Shown piece after piece: positions 30,155 through 38,818 of a stretch of 64,000 bases of DNA (its first letter is position 1; each line of letters opens with the position of its first letter). This DNA is from Winogradskyella costae (lineage in GTDB: Bacteria; Bacteroidota; Bacteroidia; Flavobacteriales; Flavobacteriaceae), in contig NZ_JABFDK010000001.1 of NCBI RefSeq assembly GCF_013403865.1, positions 620,001-684,000 on the forward strand. Reading direction: 5' to 3'. Made by a program: the position numbers and the translations under genes. Below the pieces are notes generated by a model. The model had not been told where the DNA came from. It made no database searches and saw only the letters and a list, made by a program, of their open reading frames with translations.

Positions 30155-30646
30155 ATTATAGCACTTCATTTCAAAAAACAAAACATCCTTAAAGGCGCAC
30201 TTATCTACAGTGCTGGTGATACTATTGCTGCACTTTTACTCAATGAATTCTCAATATATCGTATATTAGGAATGATGTTTATTGGTGCAACGTTTTACGC
30301 TTTTGAAATCCCAAATTATTTTGATTGGATTGTGAAAACAACTAAGTTTAGAAAAGGAGCTAAAGCCACTTTAAGTAAAACTATTTTAGCAATAGCCTAT
30401 TTTAATCCGTTGTGGATTGCCAGACATTTGTTGTTTATTAAATTATTTTCTGGTCAGTTTGATGACATTGGTATTAATCTTTTAGAGATTGCTTTTTGGT
30501 CGTTTTTGGTGAATATTCCTATTTCCTTTATGGCAAATTACATAATTCAAAATCGATTCCAGCTGAAATGGAGGTTTCTTGGATCGGCCGTATTTTCTGC
30601 TTTAATGGCGATTTATTACGCTTTGAGTGAGACTATTTTTTCTTAA
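30155..30646 (+). CDS. Small integral membrane protein, Mpv17/PMP22-like layout (tentative)
   Basis: From the first ATG (30272) the frame codes 124 residues. The same frame is open back to 30155 and continues a sensible sequence (KGALIYSAGDTIAALLLNEF), giving about 163 residues. The GD-x-IA element, four or so membrane helices, a YFNPLWIARH stretch and a WSFLVNIPISFMANYI stretch recall the Mpv17/PMP22 layout (about 170 residues), but similarity is weak. No ATG, GTG or TTG exists between the stop at 30152-30154 and 30272, so the start is either a rare ATT (30155) or the ATG at 30272. Palindromic repeats lie directly upstream and may have replaced the original start. Confidence 0.5.
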   Translation: MIALHFKKQNILKGALIYSAGDTIAALLLNEFSIYRILGMMFIGATFYAFEIPNYFDWIVKTTKFRKGAKATLSKTILAIAYFNPLWIARHLLFIKLFSGQFDDIGINLLEIAFWSFLVNIPISFMANYIIQNRFQLKWRFLGSAVFSALMAIYYALSETIFS

Positions 30647-30649
30647 CCA

Positions 30650-30669
30650 ATTCCTGCAAACGCAGGAAT
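30650..30669 (+). repeat. Short palindrome, ATTCCTGC/GCAGGAAT family
   Basis: Perfect 8-bp arms (30650-30657, 30662-30669) with a 4-nt loop, just after the membrane-protein stop. Relatives occur at 34779-34798 and 34821-34838. Confidence 0.7.
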
Positions 30670-30704
30670 CTCGTTAATGAGAAGAAAATTACTATCGTAC
30701 ATAT

Positions 30705-30845
30705 CCTGTAAGGTTTTTAGAACCTGACAGGTATAAAAGCAAATTAACAGCAGCAAAGTTTTTTAAAATCATATCAGGATAACACCCGCCGAACAGATTA
30801 TATGATCTGATTTACCAGACCTGCTAGGTTTGAAAAACCTTACAG
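30705..30845 (+). repeat. Two further CCTG-AAGG family palindromes
   Basis: 30705-30731 pairs CCTGTAAGGTTT with GAACCTGACAGG. 30820-30845 pairs CCTGCTAGGTTT with AAACCTTACAG. Both are imperfect and belong to the family at 30062-30142. The region 30647-30847 between convergent genes holds only these palindromes and no reading frame I trust. Confidence 0.65.
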
Positions 30846-30847
30846 TA

Positions 30848-31333
30848 CTAATTCAGTGTTTCTATATTTACTTTTGTGAGAATCCTATATTCTTCTATCG
30901 AATAATGCGTCAAAAGAGCCTCCAATAAATAATCTCTAACAACAAGAATTAGATGCTTGTTTTCATTAGTTTCATAATTTGAAATCAATTTTCTCGCAGA
31001 AGGATGTAAACCTTCATTCTTCAATTCCAACTTCCCTAATTCATCAACAATAAGATATCGAGATTCATTTTCAGAAGCAACAGATTGCAAATAACTATTC
31101 GCTTTTTCAAAAGCCGATTTTAAAAACTTAAAGTTTCCTATTTCGATGATGGCTTCAGTTTCACGTTCTGTTTCAAGTTCAAATTCATTCTTAGATTTTA
31201 CTTCCAGAAAATAGCGCTTTCCTCTTGCATTATCCGGACACAGTAATCCATCAATATCGTCACGGTTTTTACACCACTCTAATAAAGCTGATGTTTTACC
31301 AGATCGAATTTCACCTGTGAGAATATATATCAT
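30848..31333 (-). CDS. THEP1-like P-loop NTPase
   Basis: A 161-residue nucleoside-triphosphatase-like protein. The Walker A motif GEIRSGKTS is at residues 7-15. A Walker B-like strand YLIVDELGKLELKNEG near residues 92-107 matches the VDEIGKMEL signature of the THEP1 family. Its ATG overlaps the stop of the upstream membrane-protein gene by 4 nt. Its place after xdhC and beside xdhAB suggests a role in molybdenum-cofactor handling or delivery, comparable to MobB-like GTP-binding helpers. That role is inferred from position only. Confidence 0.8.
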   Translation of the reverse strand: MIYILTGEIRSGKTSALLEWCKNRDDIDGLLCPDNARGKRYFLEVKSKNEFELETERETEAIIEIGNFKFLKSAFEKANSYLQSVASENESRYLIVDELGKLELKNEGLHPSARKLISNYETNENKHLILVVRDYLLEALLTHYSIEEYRILTKVNIETLN

Positions 31334-32337
31334 TCTGAAGGCACTTTAAAATGAATACAATTAGAAATGCTATTCGCCATAAAATATTGGAATCGTGTAT
31401 AGCCTTTTAAGTGCTTTGTTTCTTTCCATGTGAATGCAATAATTTGTCGGAAATATGGAAATAAGTCTAGAGCGTTGGTGATGTCTTCTTGATATTTCGA
31501 TTCTTTTTTTCGAAGATATTTCTGAACCACTTTCAACAAAAAAGGACCAATCACTACATACCAAAGCATTAAAATTAAGAAGCTTCGCAATACGATATAA
31601 ATGGCTTTTTGCCACCCAAAAAGAGGACCTCTAAATATTGAAAAACTTAAAACTATAATCGCAATCGTAACCAACCACACCCAAATGATCTTAGTTTTAA
31701 AAGCTACTTTTTTGGTTTTCTTATCGAGTTTGTCCGTTTCAAGATGAAGATAAAAATCAGTTTCTTTTTTATTCGAAATAATCTTAATCATGTTTTTAAT
31801 AAAAATTCCTACTAAAATTCCACAAATACCATAAACTAAAAGATAAGTGGTGACTAAAACCGATGTAGTAGAGGTTTCTAAAACAAAATCTAATTTTTTC
31901 TGAACCCAAGCACCATAAATATCAATGGCTTCCCAGAGATTTGTTCCGTAAACAATGGTAAGTATAATTAACTTTTGAAGGGCCGATTCTAAAAAGGTCA
32001 CCATTCCTAAAACCATTACCGTCGCACCTTTCCATGAGAAATTAGAAAACAAAATCGCACCCAAAACCGCTTGAAAACTCACAGCAACATAAGCGCCGAA
32101 CGGTGAATATGGGCTCACTGCCATTTTAATTATCAAGACAATCACCAGTGCTTTTAAGATGGCTTGCCATTTATTTTCGGCATAATAAGCAATTAAACTA
32201 ATCAGTAAAATAGACACACCACCAACAATTAATCCGGTGAATGGTGAATTAAACACATGCAGAAAACCACCTAAACCGGACTCATTTAAAGCCCAAAGTG
32301 CTGTTAGTTTTTCTATGATGGATTTGTTGTTTTTCAT
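31330..32337 (-). CDS. Polytopic inner-membrane protein of unknown function
   Basis: A 335-residue protein with about seven or eight hydrophobic helices, for example GLIVGGVSILLISLIAYY and VLVTTYLLVYGICGILVGIF. A charged cytoplasmic-looking loop lies near residues 195-215 (KKETDFYLHLETDKLDKK). I do not recognise the family. It is translationally coupled to the THEP1-like NTPase (4-nt overlap) and 30 nt downstream of xdhC. An NTPase with a membrane protein suggests an energised transporter or permease-like system for the cofactor, a metal or a purine, but no ABC signature is seen in the NTPase. Confidence 0.75.
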   Translation of the reverse strand: MKNNKSIIEKLTALWALNESGLGGFLHVFNSPFTGLIVGGVSILLISLIAYYAENKWQAILKALVIVLIIKMAVSPYSPFGAYVAVSFQAVLGAILFSNFSWKGATVMVLGMVTFLESALQKLIILTIVYGTNLWEAIDIYGAWVQKKLDFVLETSTTSVLVTTYLLVYGICGILVGIFIKNMIKIISNKKETDFYLHLETDKLDKKTKKVAFKTKIIWVWLVTIAIIVLSFSIFRGPLFGWQKAIYIVLRSFLILMLWYVVIGPFLLKVVQKYLRKKESKYQEDITNALDLFPYFRQIIAFTWKETKHLKGYTRFQYFMANSISNCIHFKVPSE

Positions 32338-32341
32338 GCAT

Positions 32342-32362
32342 ACTTCCCGTGAAAACGGAAAT
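32342..32362 (-). repeat. Palindrome in front of the membrane-protein start
   Basis: On the plus strand ACTTCCCGTGAAAACGGAAAT; arms pair around a GAAAA-type loop. A near copy sits at 62195-62214, also just upstream of a minus-strand start codon. Confidence 0.55.
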
Positions 32363-32367
32363 CTCTT

Positions 32368-33150
32368 TTAATTTTCAACTGTGTCTTTATAATGCACTTG
32401 AAGCAATTGTGCAACCACACTAATTGCTATTTCCTTTGGTGCATCTCCTCCAATGTCTAAACCTATTGGACAAACGACATTACGCATACCTTCATGAATA
32501 TGCATCTCGTTAATAAGCATATTATTAAATCTGACTTTTTTTGTTTTACTTCCTATTAATCCTAAAAATTTAGTTTCATTTTGCAATGCCATGCTAATGA
32601 TATCAAAATCAATAGCATGATTGTGTGTCAACACTAAAACATAACAATTAGGTCCCCATGTTACAGCATCCTTAAAGGTTTTAAAATCGGTTTCATTGGT
32701 TTGATGCGTCGTAACATTTTCGTCTAATTCTAAGTTAGAAAACCAATCTTCCCTCGAATCAATAAGGCGCACTTTAAAAGGTGTATCGACTAAAAGTTTA
32801 CTGATTTCAATACCAATATGGCCTGCTCCGAACAAAAATAATTCTGGTGATTGATTCATAGGTTCTATGATAAATTCCACTTTTCCACCACAACATTGTT
32901 CAAATTCTGGACCTAATGTATATGTAGACTCAATGATTCTGTTTTCTTTAATGGAGAGTATAGCCTCTTCTATGGCTTTAAACTCAAGTTTCCCACCTCC
33001 AATAGTGCCATGGATATCTTTGTTTTGAGTGACGAGCATACGCGACCCAACAACACAAGGTGCTGACCCTAAACACTTAATAACTGTTATAAGGGCTACA
33101 GGTATTTGCTTTTGTTTAAATTCAGAAAGTAATTCAATCCAGTTTTGCAT
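32368..33150 (-). CDS. xdhC: XdhC family molybdenum-cofactor maturation protein
   Basis: A 260-residue protein that binds, sulfurates-together-with-partners and inserts the molybdenum cofactor into XdhB. The N-terminal XdhC/CoxI domain includes GSAPCVVGSRMLV and the CCGGKVEF motif at residues 86-93. The C-terminal Rossmann domain begins with LFLFGAGHIGIEISKLL near residue 105. The frame is open 25 codons further upstream, but the Met at 33150 (MQNWIELL) aligns with the family start. It is convergent to xdhAB and heads the operon xdhC-membrane protein-NTPase. Confidence 0.9.
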   Translation of the reverse strand: MQNWIELLSEFKQKQIPVALITVIKCLGSAPCVVGSRMLVTQNKDIHGTIGGGKLEFKAIEEAILSIKENRIIESTYTLGPEFEQCCGGKVEFIIEPMNQSPELFLFGAGHIGIEISKLLVDTPFKVRLIDSREDWFSNLELDENVTTHQTNETDFKTFKDAVTWGPNCYVLVLTHNHAIDFDIISMALQNETKFLGLIGSKTKKVRFNNMLINEMHIHEGMRNVVCPIGLDIGGDAPKEIAISVVAQLLQVHYKDTVEN

Positions 33151-33326
33151 TTCTAATAAAAAAAGAGAATTTAAAAGTAAGGTTTTTTTGATATAAATGA
33201 TATTCTCTTCTAAAATCAGAATCAAACCTTTTAATAGTAGTCAAACTTTTAAAATTTTCTGTAATCTTTAAGATTTAACTTCGACTTAATCGTTATATTG
33301 ATTTTTCTAAACCAAAAAATAATTTT

Positions 33327-33662
33327 ATGTCGAAACCATATTACGATGCTGCGGATTTACGCAAATTTGGAAAAATCACCGAATGGAGTGAAGAATTAGG
33401 AACTAAATTCTTTGACTATTACGGTAAAGTATTTGAAGAAGGCGCACTAACAGCGCGCGAAAAATCATTAATTGCCTTAGCTGTAGCACATACAGAACAA
33501 TGCCCATATTGTATAGATGCCTATACAAAAGACACATTACAACGTGGCATTACTAAAGAGCAAATGATGGAAGCCATACATGTTGGCGCAGCAATAAAAA
33601 GTGGTGCCACTTTAGTACATGGTGTACAAATGATGAACAAAGTAAACAAATTAGACGGTTAA
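33327..33662 (+). CDS. Arsenosugar-associated AhpD/carboxymuconolactone-decarboxylase-like peroxidase
   Basis: A 111-residue helical protein of the AhpD/CMD superfamily. It shows the redox pair CPYC (Cys59, Cys62) preceded by His55 in the pattern HTEQCPYC, as in alkyl-hydroperoxide-reductase-like AhpD. It lies 56 nt upstream of arsS. This pairing is the recognised context of the peroxidase-like protein associated with arsenosugar biosynthesis. A thiol redox role toward arsenic intermediates is inference. It is the first gene of a long one-way cluster; no clear promoter was found in the 176-nt gap before it. Confidence 0.88.
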   Translation: MSKPYYDAADLRKFGKITEWSEELGTKFFDYYGKVFEEGALTAREKSLIALAVAHTEQCPYCIDAYTKDTLQRGITKEQMMEAIHVGAAIKSGATLVHGVQMMNKVNKLDG

Positions 33663-33718
33663 GATAAAAACCTTACCCGTATTAATTTCGTAAGAATTAC
33701 AAATAAGAGCAACAATTA

Positions 33719-34774
33719 ATGGCAACAAAGTCCCTAAAAAAACTCGGAAACGATTTAGCACAAAGCAATAAACAAATAGAGATACTCTCTAATGGTATTT
33801 TTAAAACTGGTGAATTACCAACCTTTAAAGATAAAATTTCAGAAACGAGTCAATTTCCTATAAAAGCAAAAAAATTAGAAATTTTACAAATCAATGTTGG
33901 TTACATGTGCAACCAAGTTTGCGACCATTGCCACGTAGATGCAGGTCCGGATCGAAAAGAAATAATGACCAGAGACACCATGAGACAATGTCTTGAGGTC
34001 ATAAAAAACTCAGGTGCACACACGCTAGATTTAACTGGTGGAGCACCAGAAATGAATCCTGATTTTAGATGGTTTGTAGAAGAAGCAGCGAAAGTTGGTA
34101 TTACAGATTTTATTGTGCGTTCTAATTTAACCATTATTAGAGCCAACAAAAAATATTATGACTTGCCAGATTTTTTTAAAAAACACAATGTACATGTGGT
34201 AAGCTCGATGCCACACTGGACACGTGGAAAAACAGACAAACAACGTGGTGATGGTGTTTTTGATAAATCTATAAAAGCCTTACAAGAATTGAACGCTGTT
34301 GGCTACGGAATGCCAGGAAGTGACTTAAAATTAGATTTAGTTTACAATCCGTCTGGAGCCTTTTTACCAGGTGATCAAGTGGCTATGGAAAAAGATTTTA
34401 AAAAGGCATTGATGGACGATTTCGGAATTGAATTTCATAATCTATTTGCCATTACTAATTTACCAATTGCTAGATTCTTAGATTACTTAATCGCTTCAGA
34501 AAATTATGAAGATTATATGTATTCTTTGGTCGAAGCTTATAATCCTTCTGCTGTAGAAAACGTAATGTGTACTAATACACTGTCTATTAGTTGGGATGGG
34601 TATTTATTTGATTGTGATTTTAATCAGATGCTAGAATTACCCGTAAATAGTAAGTCTAGGCATATTTCAGAATTTAACGAAGAATTATTAGAAGGACGGA
34701 ACATCGTTATTTCTCAACATTGTTACGGTTGTACTGCTGGTGCAGGTAGTAGCTGTCAAGGTGTTGTAGCATAA
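33719..34774 (+). CDS. arsS: Radical SAM protein ArsS (arsenosugar biosynthesis)
   Basis: A 351-residue radical SAM enzyme. The 4Fe-4S motif is CNQVCDHC (Cys64, Cys68, Cys71), close to the N-terminal LQINVGYMC lead-in. The C-terminal Cys-rich rSAM/selenodomain ends CYGCTAGAGSSCQG (Cys335, Cys338, Cys346). Family knowledge: ArsS acts after arsenite methyltransferase ArsM and is thought to add a 5'-deoxyadenosyl group to a methylated arsenical on the way to oxo-arsenosugars. Some homologues carry selenocysteine; here the positions are Cys and no in-frame UGA was seen. The central LDLTGGAPEMNP stretch resembles the SAM-binding GGEP motif. Confidence 0.92.
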   Translation: MATKSLKKLGNDLAQSNKQIEILSNGIFKTGELPTFKDKISETSQFPIKAKKLEILQINVGYMCNQVCDHCHVDAGPDRKEIMTRDTMRQCLEVIKNSGAHTLDLTGGAPEMNPDFRWFVEEAAKVGITDFIVRSNLTIIRANKKYYDLPDFFKKHNVHVVSSMPHWTRGKTDKQRGDGVFDKSIKALQELNAVGYGMPGSDLKLDLVYNPSGAFLPGDQVAMEKDFKKALMDDFGIEFHNLFAITNLPIARFLDYLIASENYEDYMYSLVEAYNPSAVENVMCTNTLSISWDGYLFDCDFNQMLELPVNSKSRHISEFNEELLEGRNIVISQHCYGCTAGAGSSCQGVVA

Positions 34775-34778
34775 ACAA

Positions 34779-34838
34779 ATTCCTGCCAAATCAGGAATCC
34801 TAGATTTAAACCAATTAATATTTCTGCTTTCGCAGGAA
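34779..34838 (+). repeat. Two short palindromes, TTCCTGC family
   Basis: 34779-34798 pairs ATTCCTG with CAGGAAT. 34821-34838 pairs TTTCTGC with GCAGGAA with one G-T pair. Together they fill the 70-nt gap between arsS and the next gene and match the palindrome at 30650-30669. Confidence 0.65.
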
Positions 34839-34844
34839 TAAAAT

Positions 34845-35525
34845 ATGAATAACAAAACCGCCATATTAATCTTTGCAAATTCTGCAGAAAAACAATTGAC
34901 GTCAAAATCAGTTGCTTCTTCTGACTTCTTTAATTTGCTTGATTCCGATACTGTAAAAACAGTAAAAAAAACAGGTTTACCTTATTTTCATATTTCTGAG
35001 AAAGCACAAAAAGGACATTCTTTTGGAGAACGTTTTACCAACGCTATTGAAACCGTTTTTAATGAAGGGTTTCAAAATGTGATTACACTTGGTAATGACA
35101 TTCCCAACCTTACCGCTAATCTCATAGTAAAAGCCAAAGATAAATTAGAGAATTCAGATTATGTTTTAGGACCTTCAACCGACGGAGGATTCTATTTAAT
35201 GGGTTTCAAAAAAGCACATTTCAGTAAAACTGACATCCAAAATTTACCTTGGCAGACGTCTAAATTAAGCCGTTGTTTACATCAAGAATTACAACAACAA
35301 AACGAGAACGTTTCTTATTTAGAAACACTAACAGATATTGATACTACTTCAGATATAGAATTGGTCTTAAAAAGCTTTAAATCTTTAGATTTCAATATTA
35401 AAAAACTGCTTTTAAAAATTTTAAAAAAAGTAAAAACAATTGCAATAGTCGCTTCTGTTTTTCATGGTAGAACCGTTTTCAACAAACACTACAATAAAGG
35501 CTCACCTGCCTTACTTCATATTTAA
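34845..35525 (+). CDS. DUF2064 family transferase (rSAM/selenodomain-associated transferase 1 type), divergent copy
   Basis: A 226-residue GT-A/nucleotidyltransferase-like protein of the TIGR04282/CofC-like group. It keeps the metal and product motifs GNDIPNLT, GPSTDGGFYLMGF and LTDIDTTSD. It has lost the N-terminal nucleotide-binding motif GTVKTRLAKTIG found in the sister copy at 43021-43650; that segment reads NSAEKQLTSKSVASSD here. It is extended by a basic C-terminus (KKLLLKILKKVKTIAIV). It follows arsS and precedes susC. Role presumed in making the sugar part of an arsenosugar; the lost motif suggests altered or regulatory function. Confidence 0.85.
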   Translation: MNNKTAILIFANSAEKQLTSKSVASSDFFNLLDSDTVKTVKKTGLPYFHISEKAQKGHSFGERFTNAIETVFNEGFQNVITLGNDIPNLTANLIVKAKDKLENSDYVLGPSTDGGFYLMGFKKAHFSKTDIQNLPWQTSKLSRCLHQELQQQNENVSYLETLTDIDTTSDIELVLKSFKSLDFNIKKLLLKILKKVKTIAIVASVFHGRTVFNKHYNKGSPALLHI

Positions 35526-35594
35526 AATTGGGTTTTAACACCATTAATACCTAAAGATTTTTTCAGCTAAATAATCTCAAATTTTAAAAAACAG

Positions 35595-35607
35595 CCACGT
35601 TTTGTGG
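35595..35607 (+). repeat. Small hairpin in the susC leader
   Basis: CCAC (35595-35598) and GTGG (35604-35607) flank GTTTT, 7 nt before the susC ATG. It is short and could be a leader structure or a trimmed palindrome. Confidence 0.3.
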
Positions 35608-35614
35608 TCTACAT

Positions 35615-38600
35615 ATGAAGCACATTTACTTATGCTTACTGTTATGCTTTTGCTTTTTCAGTAATGCCCAAATTACAATTACCGGAACAATTACTGATGC
35701 TAGTTCAAAAACACCTTTGCCCTTTGTTAATATCACATCTAATTCAGGACGAGGAACGACCTCAAGCGATGATGGCACCTACACAATAGTCGCTAATTCA
35801 ACTACGGATAAACTCACCTACTCATTTTTAGGCTTTAAAACACAAACTATTGAGGTAGCAAATCAAACAATTATCAATATTGAATTGCAAGAAGATTCTG
35901 CTGCTTTAGATGAAGTCGTAATTACCGCACTAGGTTTAGAACGCGATACCAAAGAATTAGGTTATGCTGTCCAAGCCATTTCTTCTAAAAAATTAACGGA
36001 AGTAAAAACAGTTAATTTTTTAGACAACTTACAAGGTAAATTAGCTGGAGTGACGGTTACACAGGGAGCAACTGGTGTTGGTTCGTCTTCTAAAATTACG
36101 ATTAGAGGCGAAGCTTCCTTTTCTAACAACAACCCTTTATTTGTGGTTGATGGTGTGCCAATAAACAACGAAACCGTTTTTAACTTCACCAATGAAGCTG
36201 CTGCTGGATTTCAAGAAATTGATTTTGGAAATGGCGGCATGGAAGTGAATGCTGATGATATTGGCTCTGTAACCGTTTTAAAAGGACCAAGTGCTGCTGC
36301 ATTATATGGCACAAGAGCATCTAATGGTGTTATTGTTATTGAAACCAAAAACGGAAAAAACAAAAGAGGTTTAGGTATTAGTTTTAATTCCTCGCTTTTT
36401 GTGGACACTGCTTTTAGGTTGCCCGGTTTTCAAAATTCTTACGGTCAAGGTAATTCTGGTCAGTTTGAATATGGTGACGGTCTTGGTGGTGGTATCAATG
36501 ATAATATCACCTATTCTTGGGGACCACGCTTAGATGCTGGACTTTTAATTCCACAATTTGATAGTCGTGTGCAATTATCAAACGGTACTTTTGTGAGAGG
36601 CGGAGACACGGCACTTTATAACGGTTTAGACATTACTGCGACACCTTTTGTTTCTCATCCAGATAACTTGAAAGATTTTTATGAAACTGGAGTTACAACC
36701 ATTAATAATATTTCAGTTTCTAATGGGTTCGATTCTGGAAATTACCGATTATCTTTTACCGATTTGAGAAGTGAATCTATTATTCCTGGTGTTAATTTAG
36801 ACCGACAAACCATTTCTGCTAAATTAAACTTTCGACCAAGTGACAATACCGAAATCAATTCATCTTTCAGTTATATAAATTCTAATAGTGACAATAGACC
36901 ATCCAATGGTTACGGAAGTGAAAACGCGAATTACTCTTTAGTTGCCTGGGGACCACGCTCTTTAAATATAGAAAACTTAAAAAATTATTGGCAACCTGGT
37001 TTAGAAGGCACACAACAATACTCGTTTAATTACACGTTTTTTGATAATCCGTATTTCATTCTAAATGAAAACACAAATTCCTTTAATCGCGACCGTATTT
37101 TTGGAAATTTATCCATTAAACAAGAGCTGACTAAAAATTTAAGTGTTTCTCTTAGAACAGGAATGGATTACAGCACCGAAACTAGACAATTACGAAGAGC
37201 CTACAGCAGTAATCGTTTTAGTAATGGTGCATATGCAGAACACGATGTAATGTTTAGAGAAGTGAATACCGATTTTTTAATCAACTATAAAAATCAGTTT
37301 AATAATATTTCTGTAGATGTGTTTTTAGGTGGAAATAGATTGAACCAAATCGCAACCACTAAACAATCACAAACGGTTAGTTTGGCACAACCCGGAATTT
37401 ACAATTTAAACAATGCAGCTTCACCTATTGAAGTCTTTCAATTTGAAAGTGAAAAGCGTATCAATTCATTTTATGGTATTACAAAACTGGGTTATAAAGA
37501 CTTTTTATTCTTAGATATTACAGGACGGAATGATTGGTCTAGTGCATTAGCCACACCTTTTTCGGTAGATGGCACTTCGTTTTTCTACCCTTCTATCTCT
37601 TCAAGTTTTATTTTATCTAATGTTGTAGAATTACCAAATGCTGTATCGTTTGCAAAACTGAGAGCGAGTGTGGCACAAGTTGGAAACGACACAAGTGCTT
37701 ACCAAACTTCTGGTGCTTTTGTATCACAAACCCCTTACAATAGCCAACCTACGTTTAGCGACCAAGACTTTATTCCCAATGCCAATTTAAAACCAGAAAG
37801 CACCACCTCTTATGAGTTTGGTACAGATTTACGATTTTTAGATAATAGACTACGATTCGATTTTACGTATTACAATGCCAATACAAAGGACCAAATTATT
37901 TCTTTACCTGTTGCCATTTCTTCTGGTTACAGCCAACAAGTAGTTAATGGCGGAAATGTAAACACACAAGGTGTAGAAATTGTTTTAGGGATTACACCAA
38001 TTCAAACGGATAACTTCAATTGGAATAGCACGTTTAACTTCGCCACTAATCGCTCTGTTATTAAAAACTTACCTCAATCGGACGGAAGACTAACCTTGGC
38101 TTACAGCAGAATTTATGACAGTGCAAATCAAACCGTTTGGTTTCAAGTAGAAGAAGGTGGACGTGTTGGTGATTTCTACGGAACAGGTTATCAAAAAAAT
38201 GATAATGGAGAATTTTTAATTGATGATAATGGTAACTATATAGCTGATGATAATTTAAAAAAATTAGGAAATTCTAATTCCGATTTCACATTAGGATGGA
38301 GCAATAATTTCAATTATAAAAATTGGAATATGAGCTTTTTATTCGATTGGAGACAAGGAGGCGAAATCGTTTCTAGAACACGTGCCTTAGGAAATGTTGG
38401 TGGTCAACTAGCTGAAACGAGTTACCGACCAGATGCCGGAATTGTTGCACAAGGTATCAATGTAAATACTGGACAAGCAAATACCGTTGCGATTACTGCA
38501 GAAAGTTATTACCGTCAATTTTATGATAGAAATCACGAAGAAAATAATGTTTATGACGCTTCCTTTTTGAAGCTACGCCAATTCGCTATTGGCTATACTT

Positions 38601-38809
38601 TTGATATAAAAGATGGATTTTTAGGTTTGAAAGAAGGTGCTGACATTAGTCTTTCCTTAGTTGGAAACAACTTATTTGCCATAACCGAAAATCCGCATTT
38701 TGACCCAGAACAATTAGCCGTTCAAGGCAATGGATTTGTAAGTGGTGTTGAAGACATGAGTTATGCTACAACACGAAGTATTGGTTTTAAAGCCGGATTT
38801 AATTTTTAA
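35615..38809 (+). CDS. SusC/RagA-type TonB-dependent outer-membrane transporter
   Basis: A 1064-residue TonB-linked receptor. A signal peptide of about 18 residues ends near FSNAQ. A CarboxypepD-regulatory-like domain lies at about 20-100, the TonB-box region precedes DEVVITALG, and the plug with DNLQGKLAGV and PLFVVDGVPINNE follows. The barrel ends SIGFKAGFNF. Nutrient uptake across the outer membrane is the family role. The substrate cannot be read from sequence. It is embedded in the ArsS cluster with its SusD partner 9 nt downstream, so an organo-arsenic, nucleoside or sugar ligand is a possible inference. No sigma/anti-sigma pair or glycosidase of a classic polysaccharide locus is adjacent. 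Confidence 0.93.
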   Translation: MKHIYLCLLLCFCFFSNAQITITGTITDASSKTPLPFVNITSNSGRGTTSSDDGTYTIVANSTTDKLTYSFLGFKTQTIEVANQTIINIELQEDSAALDEVVITALGLERDTKELGYAVQAISSKKLTEVKTVNFLDNLQGKLAGVTVTQGATGVGSSSKITIRGEASFSNNNPLFVVDGVPINNETVFNFTNEAAAGFQEIDFGNGGMEVNADDIGSVTVLKGPSAAALYGTRASNGVIVIETKNGKNKRGLGISFNSSLFVDTAFRLPGFQNSYGQGNSGQFEYGDGLGGGINDNITYSWGPRLDAGLLIPQFDSRVQLSNGTFVRGGDTALYNGLDITATPFVSHPDNLKDFYETGVTTINNISVSNGFDSGNYRLSFTDLRSESIIPGVNLDRQTISAKLNFRPSDNTEINSSFSYINSNSDNRPSNGYGSENANYSLVAWGPRSLNIENLKNYWQPGLEGTQQYSFNYTFFDNPYFILNENTNSFNRDRIFGNLSIKQELTKNLSVSLRTGMDYSTETRQLRRAYSSNRFSNGAYAEHDVMFREVNTDFLINYKNQFNNISVDVFLGGNRLNQIATTKQSQTVSLAQPGIYNLNNAASPIEVFQFESEKRINSFYGITKLGYKDFLFLDITGRNDWSSALATPFSVDGTSFFYPSISSSFILSNVVELPNAVSFAKLRASVAQVGNDTSAYQTSGAFVSQTPYNSQPTFSDQDFIPNANLKPESTTSYEFGTDLRFLDNRLRFDFTYYNANTKDQIISLPVAISSGYSQQVVNGGNVNTQGVEIVLGITPIQTDNFNWNSTFNFATNRSVIKNLPQSDGRLTLAYSRIYDSANQTVWFQVEEGGRVGDFYGTGYQKNDNGEFLIDDNGNYIADDNLKKLGNSNSDFTLGWSNNFNYKNWNMSFLFDWRQGGEIVSRTRALGNVGGQLAETSYRPDAGIVAQGINVNTGQANTVAITAESYYRQFYDRNHEENNVYDASFLKLRQFAIGYTFDIKDGFLGLKEGADISLSLVGNNLFAITENPHFDPEQLAVQGNGFVSGVEDMSYATTRSIGFKAGFNF

Positions 38810-38818
38810 AAAAGCAAC

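Noticed and set aside
33151..33225. 25-codon extension of XdhC
   Set aside because: The extension is Leu/Ile-rich without family similarity; MQNWIELL at 33150 aligns as the natural start.
34720..34774. Selenocysteine in ArsS
   Set aside because: The C-terminal positions are encoded as Cys and no in-frame UGA precedes the TAA stop.
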